64,000 bases of DNA from the NCBI RefSeq assembly GCF_020085105.1, contig NC_058063.1:15857262-15921261 (forward strand), given 5' to 3'. The position numbers were made by a program, and so were the translations under genes. The stretch is from Siniperca chuatsi (lineage: Eukaryota; Chordata; Actinopteri; Centrarchiformes; Sinipercidae). The notes below the pieces were generated by a model. The model worked only from the letters and a program-made list of their open reading frames with translations, did no database searches and was not told the DNA's origin. Of this stretch, positions 32,794-44,765 are shown one piece after another; position 1 is the stretch's first letter, and each line of letters opens with the position of its first letter.

Positions 32794-34844
32794 AACAGTA
32801 GCAGCACGGGTAGCAAATCGAGCAACAGCGCCGGTGGAAAACAGTCCGGCCCGTCAGCCGAACAGGTATCCTCACCTCCACCTTAGGCTGCTTTAGTCGG
32901 TACACTCATTGTCGTTTTTGCTCAGTCCTGTCAGATGAAGCTAAAGCCGCTAACTGGCTCCCAGCTAGCTAAGGCTAACGTTAGCTTCCACATCGCCATC
33001 ATCCGGCTTTCTTTCTGCTTTCTCTCCACTAAACGTTACAACAGAGAGAGCCAGAGTGAAGCCATACATACTATTTGCATTAATAAAGAGTTTGTCACTA
33101 GTTTGTCCGTGCAACAAAGAGTTTAATAGGGTTTAGGTGCATTTAAATTAGCATACGCCTCTATTGGGATGGTGCGTTTTGATTAATAGGTCTTGCCCAG
33201 TTAAAGACACTGTGAGAAGCTATTTTTATCACTGAAGTAAAACCCCCAACCCTATTTTACTAACGTCAAGGCACACAAAGTCTTAAAAGTATTTAGATCC
33301 TTTGCTTAAGTAAAAGTAGTAAAACCACTACACACATGTCCCGCATTCAAAATGTTACTTTTGGAAAAAGTAAGTAACTACTAACAGCAAAATTAACTAA
33401 AATTAGGGCATGTGACGATTATTTTATTGATTAATAAATGAATCTTTAGTCTCTAAAATGTCAGAAAATATTTTTAAACGCCCATCACAATTTCTTACAG
33501 CCCAAATTGACATACACTAATAGCTTGTTTTGTCTGAACAGCAGTCAGTAATCCTAACATATTATGATTATAGTGACATAAAGTAAAGTAGTAAATCCTA
33601 ACATTTTAAATACTGTAACTAGTAATCAATTAAAGTTGTTGCTGTTTTTGTGAAACTGTAAAAGCCACATTTATTTTACTCCATAGATAATTAAGGTTAA
33701 TATATATGACTGCCTGCCTGCCTGTATTGTTGCTGACTGCATATTTTTCTGTGAAAGGTGGTGGCAACATTTCAGAGTATGCGTCAGGAGCAGCGCAGTA
33801 TGGCTTCTAAAGCTGCAGAGTTGGAGATGGAGATCAATGAGCACAGGTTGGTAGCAGATGTTGCCACCTCTGCAGCCTCTTTGATTCACTGTCAACTCCT
33901 TTCATATTTGATCAAGAAAGACATTTCCTTTAACAATCCTGCTGACCAGCAGCCACCACATATCTGATATTGCTATGTTTACAAACATTTTGCATTTGCT
34001 TTCATATCTTGCTAACTCCAAACAAGGTCATAAAAATATGTCCTTAGTCACAAATCTGAGAAATGCATCGCGACAGTCAGACTAGAAAACTGACCAGCTG
34101 AGTGTCTTCATGGATTAATTTTTGGTTTTTAACATCACTTTTTGTTCATCCAGCTTAGTAATTGACACCCTGAAGGATGTGGACCCTTCGAGGAAATGCT
34201 TTCGTCTTGTAGGAGGAGTGTTGGTGGAGAGGACGGTAAAAGAAGTTCTACCAGCCTTGAAAACCAACAAAGAACAGGTGATGGATGAGAAAAGAAAAAC
34301 AAATGTAATAGTACATTATCTTTAAATGTCACTAGTGAAATGTATTAGCAAACTTGGAAACAAATATAAAGTGCCATGGTGTTTAATTCTTAAAATTGTA
34401 TTGTAAAGGTAACGCACAAACATAACATTAGTGCGGTATTGTTTGTATATCTATTTCAATTTAAAGTAGATACTTGCAAGGTCAACACTTTCCTCTAATG
34501 GTTGCATACATGTAGTTTTTTAATCCACCAGTAACAATTACCTCCTTTCAACATGTTTTAATTTAACATAATTTCAGAAGACAACTTCAGGCAAGAATCT
34601 AAAATTTAATTTAGTCGAAAAGGTCTCACTCTCGTCCCTTTTTTCCCCACAGATCTCCAAAATAATAGAGTCCATCAACACACAGATGCAGTCTAAAGGA
34701 CGGGAGCTCACAGAGTACAGGGAACGCTACAACATCCGGTTGGTGGGAGAGGGTGAAGGAGAGGCACAAAGCCAGTCAGCAGCATCTTCCAGGGACAGCG
34801 AAGGAGGCGGGTCTAAAAGCGGAGCTGGCGTTTTAGTGTCGTAG
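32785..34844 (+). CDS. pfdn2: pfdn2, prefoldin subunit 2
   Basis: Prefoldin 2 is a beta-class subunit of the hexameric prefoldin chaperone, which passes unfolded actin and tubulin to the CCT chaperonin. It is also found in the R2TP/prefoldin-like complex. Exons are 32785-32865, 33758-33846, 34154-34277 and 34653-34844, total 486 bases and 161 residues (human 154). The serine/glycine-rich N-terminus is followed by the first coiled-coil helix (VVATFQSMRQEQRSMASKAA, then ELEMEINEHS). The beta-hairpin core is LVIDTLKDVDPSRKCFRLVG and GVLVERTVKEVLPAL. The second helix runs ISKIIESINTQMQSKGREL to RERYNIRL. The tail ends GAGVLVS, as in the human protein. All junctions are GT-AG and in phase. Confidence 0.97.
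33275..33390 (-). repeat. Fragment of the TACTTAAGTA element in pfdn2 intron 1
   Basis: Carries TATTTAGATCCTTTGCTTAA and GTAAAAGTAGTAAAACCACT. This is the reverse complement of the end of the element at 28120-28592, and it abuts a family 1 copy as it does there. Confidence 0.55.
33405..33560 (+). repeat. Dispersed repeat family 1, copy in pfdn2 intron 1
   Basis: Contains ATTGATTAATAAATGAATC, CTCTAAAATGTCAGAAAATA and CCCATCACAATTTCTTACAG in the same order as other copies. Confidence 0.6.
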
Positions 34845-37017
34845 TTTATAATAATAGAGGGTGACAGCAGGGCCTTATGATTTCTGCAGTACTGAAATTA
34901 TAGTTGGAGTCACAAAATCTAGGTTTTCCATTGTCACAGGATAAGTTTGGTTTTGGAGATTGGTCAAATTTCTGCTAAACATATTGCACTTGCTATTGAA
35001 GTACTTTTACACAAACTCAAACAGTACACATAGTGCTGTGCTTATGTATGTGAATGCTAGTGCGTATAAAAAATGAAGGGTGTTTGTCTTACATTTGCCT
35101 TTCAGTGAAGCTGAAAGGCTTTTTGTTTCTGAAATACTGTGCAAGAAATTAAACAATCAAATTCAAGTCCTGAGTACTTGTTTTAGTCTTACTCACAATT
35201 ACACATGAGCGAGTAAATATTTTACTATCTCAGATTAAAGAAAAAATGTTCCCCCATGTAAGATATAATTGCCAAAGTGCTGGGTTAAAATTTGAAGTTA
35301 AAAAATCATTTAAAATGCCAAGAACATACAAGAGTGCACATGGTTATTAAATAAAAACTAGATCACAGTGCATTTTTAAGTTTTTGAGCTTTAACATTTT
35401 GTAAACTTAAGATTTTGGACAAACAACTTAAAAATTAGGAAAAATAAAAGCTGATTTCATTGGGCCCTAAAGTAGGTTGAGCTTTGCAAACAGTCACCCT
35501 TGCCAAGGCAGTACAGGTCCTGGAAGGCATTTTGGCAACATGTTATGAGCATGAACAAGAGATTATACTGTAAACATGTCACTATAGATCAAAATGAATG
35601 TGTCAGCTTTGTTCACCCTCCCTCTATGAAACATTTTATTCACGATTTGTGTCTTCACACGTAAGCCATGCACAGAACGGCTGCTGGTTTGCATTGATAA
35701 TGCTGATGTGAGGTCAGTCTGTGTTCAGTGGTTATATGACGTGACCAGTGAGAAGAAGTCAGTGCTACCACCACACCTTAACAATAAAGGCCTGTCATTG
35801 AAAACACAATAAAACTTGTCGTATTCTTTCTGATCTGTAGCACATGCTTGAGCTCGGAGTCGTTAAATTAATTTGTTAGCACAGTCTAAACTGACGAAAT
35901 GCCACCTAGGACCTGATGTGCGCTGTTCACACTGTTTATGTAGTTGTAAGGACAAAATTGTTTTTGTTAATGGTCATGAATTAAAGAATGCCACAAGTGT
36001 GCTTTTTTGTGTGTGTTGTCTTAAATCTTTGTTACTGTAAGCCACAAATCTCTTACGACATACCGACTGTTTACAACCCAACATCACCTCTGTAACGTTT
36101 TTATGGAAGTTCAAGCAATAGGCCATCCTTGTGTGTGGTAAAAATGTAACAAAGAACCTGTTGATTGCAAATAATGTAGTCAAATCAAATTGGGGATAAG
36201 TGATTTCCATCTTCCTTACTCCCAGATGTGTCTGTCCACACTGGTGAATGAAAATTAAGGTCTAAGATATTTTCATACAACCACAGCCTTTGCTTTGTCT
36301 ACACACCTCCTCACCTTACATTATTTATATTAGGCATAATTCCATTCATGGTTTTCTGCGGATTAAGGCAAGACGAATGAAGGCATCTGTCCTGAAGATA
36401 TGTTAAACGACTGTTACCTCTAACATAAGGCTGTTTTAACTAAAAAATAAAAACTGCATAAAATAACTTTTTTAATTATAGGGGAGAGCTTCCCCTCCAT
36501 TGACAAGTACAGTACATATACCTTGAGCAAGGCACTTTGCCAATAATTGTACCACTTATGCTATTAATGAATTGTTAATGCAAAACTTTACTTGACAGCC
36601 CCTCAGTTTAAATCTATTCCCTATAATGGGAACGTGTGTAAATAAGGTTTGCATTTAAAGGTGTGCAGCTGTAAGATAGCAGCGACTTGCAATGTTGCCT
36701 TGTTGGATTCTGGGGGGGGCATGTAAATGGATAGACCATTTTTGGAATGGCCCTCTTTTAATTTATTTCTGCTTGTTTTGTTTATTGTTTTTGGAGTCTC
36801 AAATTGATATCGAAGATGAAAAAAACAAAAAAAAACTGTACACTAGATACGTCATATCTATCTATATAGAGAAGAGTCTGATGGTCGAATGTTATTTACC
36901 CAGTAAAATGAGTAAATAAGATCCAGCAAGTGAGTATGCAGATAACTTTAGCAAAAGACCATGACCATATAGTATAACGGGGAAACACATAATACGATTG
37001 TTTTTATCATTTATATT
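34845..37017. other. pfdn2 3' region and intergenic
   Basis: Candidate poly(A) signals are ATTAAA near 35,148 and AATAAA near 35,785 and 35,808. The rest is AT-rich, with no coding sequence recognised. Confidence 0.5.
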
Positions 37018-37029
37018 AAAAAATAAAAA
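37018..37029 (-). terminator. RNA polymerase III terminator of tRNA-Ser
   Basis: Read on the minus strand, the tRNA 3' end is followed after 6 bases by a run of five T, then A, then six T. This is the normal T-run stop signal for RNA polymerase III. Confidence 0.8.
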
Positions 37030-37035
37030 GAATGC

Positions 37036-37117
37036 CGACGAGGATGGGATTCGAACCCACGCGTGCAGAGCACAATGGATTAGCAGTCCATCGCCTTAAC
37101 CACTCGGCCACCTCGTC
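37036..37117 (-). tRNA. tRNA-Ser, anticodon GCT
   Basis: The 82-base minus-strand gene folds as a class II tRNA. The acceptor stem GACGAGG pairs with CCTCGTC, followed by discriminator G. The D-arm begins TGGCCGAGTGG (A box). The anticodon stem ATGGA/TCCAT encloses CTGCTAA with GCT (plus-strand positions 37082-37084). A long variable arm and the T-arm GGTTCGAATCC (B box) follow. The long variable arm and anticodon identify a serine tRNA reading AGC/AGT. No intron is present, and CCA is not encoded, as usual in eukaryotes. It lies 556 bases before the b4gat1 start on the opposite strand. Confidence 0.97.
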
Positions 37118-37673
37118 CCATGGAGTCCTCTCTAGCAGCAACTACTTTCTTATACATCACCATGTTCATGATTACCTTCAACACCCTCATTCTCACGTGA
37201 ACTAACAAAGTAGTGAAAACAGCCATTTGTTCTCACTCGTGACGGTTAGCACCAGCTCAGCTAACAGCTAGCACTGCTCCAGGACCTGATTCGGTGGCGC
37301 CTTTACTCCTGACATTACGGTTATTACGTATCGACATGCGCCGCTGTCGCAGCAGCGCAGAATGGTAATTAACAACTGTCTTATATTTTGATGGAGATCA
37401 CGGATACTGGATTCGTTTCGTCGTTTTATTCCTGCTGCCGAGGGCCGTATGAAAATCTGGGGCAGCGGTGCCACCAACCAGCAAAATATGCAATCACGTA
37501 TTCGTTGCATTTCCAGACGAATAGGCTGCATTGTTAGCATTGGGGTAGCTATGTAGGTAATGTTAGCTGGGACGCTTGGACAGAAATAGCCAGCCCTCAA
37601 GGAAACGGCGGTCTGCTCCGGTGTTTGGACCTGCTTTGTGTACAGTAATTGGCTAGTTTGCAGTTTCTCTGGA

Positions 37674-40091
37674 ATGCATCTCTCCAAGAAATGTTCCGCC
37701 TTCAAAGTGGTGCTGAGTGCTCTGCTGATAGTGGCGCTCCTGCAGCTCATATACCTGTCCTTCTTATCCAAGTTTCACGGTAAGCAGCAGCGGTACCGAT
37801 ACTCGGAGCTCTTTGGAGGCTCTGGGGCAAAGAAAAATGGGCACCCCGAGAAAAACTCGCGGAAGGAGCGTTTGAGGTACTCGCTGTCTACTGGTGGGAT
37901 CTTTGACAACAGTGGTCAGTACCGGGTGTACAAGAACTTGATCAAAAGCGATTTCACCACAAATCACAAACCAGGATCTGACCCCAGTTCCAATGTCCTG
38001 GCTTTAGCTACACACACAACCATCAACAACCTGTATCACCTGGAATCTCTTCTGGAAAGGTGGCACAACCCTCTCTCTGTGGCCATATTTGCACATGGGC
38101 AAGATGTCAAGTTTGCCACAGCTCTGGTCTATGCACTCAGCTTCTTCTGCCCTCAGATTCAAGCCCTGGTGGACTTCCACTTGGTCTGCCTCTCAGGAGA
38201 GATGGCCAGTTTCCCTGAACAGGACCGTGAACATTTTGCAGGGCTTGAGGACTGTCCCTCCGTGTTCTCCAGACTGGAGACCCACAGGGATACATACAAG
38301 AACTATGCCATCAATGGAAACATCTCCTACCCAAACAACCTTCTTCGTAATGTGGCCCGAGGTGGCACAGAGTCCTCCTACATCCTGGTCATTGACATCG
38401 ACATGATGCCAAGCGCTGACCTGCACCAGCAGTTCCTGGCCATGATCATGAAGCATGAGGCAGCGGGTGATGAGGTATTTGTCTTACCTGCCTTTGAGAT
38501 CCGCCATGCCAGGAAGATGCCTGCCACTAAGGCAGAGTTGGTTCAGCTCTACCAGGTAGGTGAGGTCCGGCCATTTTATGAAGAGCTGTGTCCTCGCTGC
38601 CAAGCCCCCACCAACTACTCACAGTGGGTTAACAGCCACGTCAGAGAGACAGGCACCCTGGAAGTTGCCTACACTCTCACCTGGGTGGACCCCTGGGAGC
38701 CTTTCTACATTGGGCCCCGCACTGTGCCCCTCTATGATGAGAACTTCAAGCAATATGGCTTCAATCGAATCAGCCAGGTTTGCAAAATTTTAACATATAT
38801 ATGTGTGTGAAAGTTCACTCTTGACCTTGGAAATATTAGTTTGATAAAAACAAAATCATAACTCCTCGTACTAGCTGATGAAGACTGTGAGATTCAGTTG
38901 AAAGCTCTGGAAAAAGCTAGCAAGTGGACCATGAGTTAAGATTTTTTTTGTCCAGTTTGAATATAGTTTTATGCACATCAAGTTGGCAGGTGGCATTGGG
39001 GAATGAAGAAATGCAAAAGGCCTGTGCACTAAGTCTATTAAAAACGGTCTTTTGCTTTAAAAAAAAAAGTTTTTAAAAATGACTAGATTAAGGGGGTACT
39101 ATGCTAATTTCACATGGCACAAGGAGTACTACTCAGCCTGTAAAAACTGTTGTATCACGTCTTCTGTGGCTCTGAAGGGAGCTTTCTGAAGTAATAACCC
39201 TAATTACATCATCAGGGTTATCTCATATTGGGGTTTGAGACTTCACATTTTTTGACAGAAAGCCTGTGTTACAAAATGGGGTGTTTGAGTTCGAAAGGAA
39301 TTTACCAATGATTTACCAAGCCGGGAAGGTCTAACGAAAGACACTGTTGAGTTGCATAAAGCGTAAGATCCAGTGTTTTTGGAGTTTGACCCGTACTAAG
39401 GACTTAAAGTCATGATATCTCTGCCTCTGCTGCTTCAGTTTTCAACCTTTTTAAATCAAAATTGTTGCGATTTATTCTGTGTTGATCGACTAATCAATTA
39501 CTAATTTAAGCTGTCATTTCTTCTCCCCTTCGTTGTCTTCCTTTTGTCCACTTCCTCATTCCACTCTCCTTCCTGTGGCAACATCTCTACACCCTGGTCC
39601 GTCTCCTCTCCCCTCACTGCCTCTTTCTGCCACCTCTTCCCTCGCCCCGTGATGAGTGCTGTACTATACCTTTACCTTATTCATTACGTCTCCTTGCCTT
39701 TGCTTCTTCCTATCTTCCTCATGCCATATTTCATCTCTTCCTCCTCGTTTCTGTCCTTCTTGTTGTCACCTTTCTTCTCACCTCTTCTGCCCTCTGCACA
39801 ATCTGTCTTGTCTATCATTCTCATCTACCGCTAACCTCCCTCTCATCACTTCTCACTTCCATGTCTGCCTTCCCATCCTGTCTTTCCGTCTCCCTCCAGA
39901 CCTGCGAGCTCCATGTGGCCGGATACAGGTTCTCTGTGCTGAGCTCAGCCTTCGTGGTGCACCGAGGCTTCAAGATCCAGGGGGAGTTCCACGCCAGGAA
40001 GGACGAGGAGAACAAACGCAACCGGGTTCTGTTTCGCAGCTTCAAAGAGGGCCTGAAAACCAAATACCCATCCTCCAACCGACGATGCTGA
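37674..40091 (+). CDS. b4gat1: b4gat1, beta-1,4-glucuronyltransferase 1
   Basis: B4GAT1 is a type II Golgi enzyme that adds beta-1,4-glucuronic acid to xylose on alpha-dystroglycan, making the primer that LARGE extends into matriglycan. Exons 37674-38777 (368 codons) and 39900-40091 (64 codons) give 431 residues (human 415). A short basic cytosolic tail is followed by a signal-anchor helix (about residues 11-32, VVLSALLIVALLQLIYLSFL). The glycosyltransferase domain has the metal-binding DxD as DID at 241-243. It shares VLPAFEIRHARKMP, LVQLYQVGEVRPFY and KQYGFNRISQ with the human enzyme. Sequons NIS (216) and NYS (314) align with the human glycosites. The ATG at 37674 was chosen because the frame upstream opens only with GTG and the protein aligns from MHLSKK. 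Confidence 0.97.
38873..38945 (+). repeat. GCTGATGAAGAC repeat copy in b4gat1 intron
   Basis: Reads AGCTGATGAAGACTGTGAGA, then GTTGAAAGCTCTGGAAAAAG and CATGAGTTAAGATTTTTT. Closest to the 28.6 kb copy. Confidence 0.6.
39100..39240. repeat. Probable dispersed repeat in b4gat1 intron
   Basis: The sequence around CTGAAGGGAGCTTTCTGAAG and AATAACCCTAATTACATCAT resembles a repeat I recall from several fish introns. Only one copy is in the window, so the call rests on memory. Confidence 0.35.
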
Positions 40092-41279
40092 AACAAGAAG
40101 AGGACTGTACATCCTGTCTCTATCAGTCTCTAATGAAATCAGTCTTCTGCTGAAGTGATGGACGTACATTTTTTTTTTTTTTTTTAAATTTTAACCAGAT
40201 TTAGCTTCCAGTCAGGCTCTCCCTGCCCAAATCGTCCTAGTTTTCTTGTGATGATGGCACAGTAGGAGTTTAATCTAATCCAACTTCCTCTTGGGTTTAT
40301 TTCAAGACCCTCTGAAAATGAGCAGCAGGGAAATGTTCTCTGGGGATTTCTGAGAGCGTCTTGCTAGTTGGGACTGAAAGGAAGAAATGATCATTCAAGA
40401 CCGGAAAGCTGGCTAGCGGCTCATGAGATTACTGTTGTTTTGTTTTTTTAATCAAATGCAAATCTAAAATCTAGATGGCATTTGAGCGACGTTAATGTTA
40501 AAGCATATGAAGTACATTTTCTATTTTTAAAACATTTCTGAGCTTGTCCAGATACAAAAATAGAATGTGACTACAAGAGAGCGTCTCAGAGAGATATCCT
40601 AAGAAACAAGAGTCCTAATCTCACTGTATGTAACATGAAGTTTAAGGCTCTACATTTCATGACAGCAGATCAAAGATTGCCGTGTCCCTCAAAGTCCAAC
40701 TGAAATCACATTTAGTCATCCCTTTTAGAAGTAGAAAGTAATGCCAAATTTATAGTTGATAGTTTTTTTTATTATCAAAAGGAAGAAAAAAGGGTCTTTC
40801 TATCACAAAGTAAAAACTGTGACGTTACGGCTTTATGCAAATACAGTTTAAAATGAAACAATATGATTTGGCTGTATGAAAACAAGTTGTCCGTCTATGT
40901 AGATCGAGAACTAACAGCCTTCTGACTGGCTACTGGAAAGATACGGGACAAAATCATGAAACCAAAAAATATGAAAAAACGTTAATTTTTTTTCTCAAAG
41001 GAGAACACAGGACACATGATTTACAGGGTAGACATGTTTGCTGTAGCAGAAAGAACATGCGATTTAGTTTCAGTTGCTCACTTAAATTCTGGCAGGGGGT
41101 CCACAAAAGTCCAGCCTGGTTCCAGACATTTTTGTCAGATATTTTCAGCTATTCAATAACAATAATGAAGTGAAACAAAACGGCAATTCAGTCTGATTAT
41201 CAGGTTAACTGAAAACCCAGTTTTTCACAAATGTGTAACTTTTCAGTTCTTTTGAATGTTGTGCCAATCAATGATCCGA

Positions 41280-41294
41280 CCACCAGATGGCAGC
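41280..41294 (+). promoter_or_regulatory. Strong CTCF-type motif
   Basis: CCACCAGATGGCAGC fits the CTCF core CCASYAGRKGGCRSY at every position. It stands 1.2 kb after the b4gat1 stop, at the left side of the large gene-free interval before six7. Occupancy is inferred from the motif only. Confidence 0.55.
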
Positions 41295-42324
41295 AGGCAC
41301 TTAGTGTGAAGTGCAGTGTTGCAGTATATATTTTAGCCTGAAGTGAGTGTTAGAAACACTACAGCAGAACACAGGGATTACACAACACCAGTGTTGTTTG
41401 GTGCTCAGGGGGATGTCTGCGCACAGCACGTCAGAAATTTCTAGTACCCTGCGAGTGCTCGTTCTTGCCACAAACTGTCTGAAGAGATTACTCACAAGTC
41501 ATAGGATAACAACGCACTTGGAAACTTTACATAGAACATTGTATGACACTATAAGTTCACCAAGACTGTGGAAAACTGCTGTATTATAACACTGAGGATT
41601 ACCAGGAACACTGGTAATCGTTAGATTATCTGGAGTTGGGGAAGTAGAGTATATGATGGGGTCAGTGGGCTACAGGTAGAAATGTAGCATCGTTAGTGGG
41701 TAGAGAGAGAAAAATAATCAAAATGTAAACCACAAACAAAAGCAGCCTGTGTTGTCAAAAATACTACTGTGGAAATGTTTCTCAACACCACTAGAAAATT
41801 ATTGATCTTACACATATTCTGTAACCTACTGGTACAGACAGTATTAAACCTTGACTACCACTCTTCTCATGTCTGTTTAGTATAAATGCATATAAACAGC
41901 ATATGTGCTGCAAAGTATGCATATATTGTGTTACGTTGTTATGTAATTGTTGATTTCAGAGCAATTTAAATATTTTTTCCTTCTTCACTTTTAGTGTTAA
42001 TGATATATTTATTGTGAAAATGTTTTCCTTTAACTGGAAATTTTTTTCTTTTTTTTTTTTGACGACCCCAAGCAGGAAAACTGTAGCACGAAATTGTGAA
42101 ATGTTTGGTATGGAACATTTTTGTTTTAGAACCACTATAAAGATCACTTTTATTCTGTATTTTTGGAGTGAAATCAGTTTCAACAAATGACCTTGTGTGG
42201 TGATGTGGTGTGGTGCTTTATTTCTCCTGTGTCTCTTCCTTACTTGAAAATGTTTTTTTTTGTTTTTGTTTTTTGTTTTTGTGTTCGCAAAATATAATGC
42301 CTGATTTGTATTGTTGGAATTTCT

Positions 42325-42330
42325 ATTAAA
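42325..42330 (+). terminator. Possible b4gat1 poly(A) signal (ATTAAA)
   Basis: ATTAAA lies about 2.2 kb after the b4gat1 stop, followed by a T-rich and GT-containing stretch. The whole interval is AT-rich with no competing gene, as expected of a long 3' UTR, but earlier signals cannot be excluded. Confidence 0.3.
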
Positions 42331-44464
42331 CCAACTGGGTGACTTTTATTTGACCAATAACTGTCACTCATTGTACTTATAAAAGATACACTCAGTTGGT
42401 ACAACTACTGAACATCCTCAGTCATCAGAAAGCTCTTTGGAGCACTTGGAAATGCACAAATCCAATCACTTAACTTCACCAGAGGGATTTGTAATGACAA
42501 GTAATGTCAACAGTCTTTCTCCAAGTATCACTTAAATAGGAGGTGAAGAAGCCGAGGGCAGGACAAGCCAAGAACTACAGCGCTTAATGTCTAAGAAACA
42601 TGTTCCTAACATACATAATACAGCAGATTTCAATCATTTGAGTTTAAATTGTGTCAGTCAAGTTATGTACGAATTAGATTTTTTGTGTTGGGTCATTCAC
42701 AGTGAGAAAAACGACAAGATATCAGTAGGAGTATCGTTCACCAAGCACTTGACACAGTTGACATTAACCTGTGGTGTAACATGGCTTAAGATGGGGGTTT
42801 AAAGGCATCCCTGCACCAATAGCATGTGATGGGTGATTACCGCGCCAGTCAGGCTAGCATCCAATTAAAAGCTCCAATTTAGTAATTAAGATCTGTATTA
42901 AAGTGGACTTGAAGGAGTTCTCAGTAAGGCTCCAGTTTGATATGGACTGAATTACTTCTGTAACAACAAGCAAACAGCTACACCACCTGAGTTACCAGCT
43001 AATATTTCTGAAAAACAATGTTTTACATTATATCCTATTAAATGTCTTAATATGACAAAAGCCAGTTTTAGAAAGTTGACGTTAAAACTAATTAGCAATA
43101 GTAAAAACTATCTGTTTGCATAGCTGTAAAGTGTTGATTGGTGAGCTGGTCATCTGTTAGCAAAGTAAAGCATGTGTGACATTCGGCACTTGACAACTGT
43201 CCGAAACACTGTGGCATTTTGTGGCTAAGCCTGAATTACCGGGTTCAATAATGAACCAGGCACGCGAGAGCTAGTAGCACGCAACGCCATGCTTTGAGAT
43301 CTGCTTTCATTGGGCACACCTAATCAAATATCTGGCACTTTGGCTTTCTGGTCAATTTATCACGCCTTCCTCTTCAAAGATGTGCTCTTACTCTGACTTA
43401 TAAGCAGTCCTGAACAATATTTTATATATTTTTGAGGAAGGTTATTCATGCATCTAAAAAAGCTTAGTACTGTTGTCCAAGTTTTTTCCCCCCACTCTGC
43501 TTCGAGCTACATGAAGACTTTTTCTAAAAGGTTTATGTAAAAATACATAAATTAGAAATACCACTCAAAGTGGTTATTTTCCTGCAACATACAAGTCCTT
43601 AAATAAGCTGTTGGTAAATTACTATTTTACAAAGAGGTCATGTTTCGTCCACCCATGGTGTTCGTTTTCTTCTCCCCTTCTCCCCCCGTCCAGGGTGTTC
43701 ATAATGTGGCAGAAGGTGCAGAAATGTTAGGAGGGGGGTGGCTTGTGTGGATCAGGAGAGACTGGTTTGGTGAGGTAAAGTGGGGTTTATATTGACAGCT
43801 TTGGGGAGTGGAGGCTTATCTAGGTCAGAGAGCTTTACGACATAAGCAATTAGGGCTGCCCTTTCTTGTGTACGCTAGCAGGAGGGAGGCCTCCCGCCAT
43901 CTAGATTAGCCGCCCTGCTAAGGCCAGGAGAGCTCCATAGCTTCTGGACGGTGGAGGGAACCAGCTGGAGGTCGGGGGGGGGCAACGAGAGCAAGGGGTC
44001 AAAATACAGCCGTTGTAGATATACAGGCCATTCTGAGTCACTGAATAGGTGAGAAATGAAGGAGTCAATGACCCATAATGATTAAAAGGAATTCGCAAAT
44101 GAAATGTGGCTGCGAATGAATTGGTTGTTTGTCCACTGTGGCATGTTTAACAGCAGTTTGAAGAGAAAAGAACTATAGAGGATGTTTATGCCACTCAGCT
44201 TACCATCAGTAATTTCTTCTAATGAGCCACTTGACTGGAAGGATTTGCAAGTGATTAGGCCGAATGCTTTAGAGAAATGGTTGAAGAGATCTTTATATTT
44301 ATTTTATAAATGATTTGTTAACTGAAGAGTCTCAAAGGGGGTTTAGAATATATCAGAATACTGACTTAGAAAAAGACTACAATTACATAAATGTGTATTT
44401 GCCACACTAGCTGTATGTCAGAGTTTCAGCAGTTCTGTAACAAATGCCTGTCATTTTTTTATTT

Positions 44465-44765
44465 ATTTATTTTCATTATCGATTAATCTGCAGATTATTT
44501 TCTAGATTGATCGATTAATTTTTGCTCTAAAAATGTCACAAAATAGTGAAAAAAAAGCCCAGAGCCTGGTTTGACATCCTCAAATGTCTTGCTTTGTCCA
44601 ACCAATAGTGAAAAAACCCAAAGATGTTGAATTTAAAATGATATAAAACAGAGAGAAGCAGCAAAGGCTCATATTTTGAGAAGCTGGAACCACAGAAAGT
44701 TTGGCATTTTTACTTGAAAAATGACTTAAATGACTAATTGATTATCAAAATTGTTTCAGTTCTAA
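44465..44765 (+). repeat. Dispersed repeat family 1, near-complete copy
   Basis: Begins ATTATCGATTAATCTGCAGA and ends GATTATCAAAATTGTTTCAG. The interior has CCAACCAATAGTG, CCCAAAGATGTTGAATTTAA and GAGAAGCTGGAACCA. It is the most complete plus-orientation copy in the window. Confidence 0.65.

Larger units (their letters stand above)
38778..39899 (+). other. b4gat1: b4gat1 intron
   Basis: 1.1 kb with two repeat fragments on the left. On the right is a C/T-dominated tract of about 380 bases (39,516-39,899) that runs into the acceptor CCCTCCAG. Confidence 0.85.

Noticed and set aside
37638-37673. Twelve extra in-frame codons before the b4gat1 ATG
   Set aside because: The frame opens with GTG, not ATG, and the human protein aligns from the MHLSKK start with the signal anchor right after it.
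39544-39834. 96-codon and 165-codon open frames in the b4gat1 intron
   Set aside because: They arise from the stop-poor pyrimidine tract. The supported b4gat1 frame joins 38777 to 39900.
43901-44098. Proline/serine-rich open frame in the b4gat1-six7 interval
   Set aside because: No recognisable domain, no splice context, and its composition follows a local GGGGG-rich patch.
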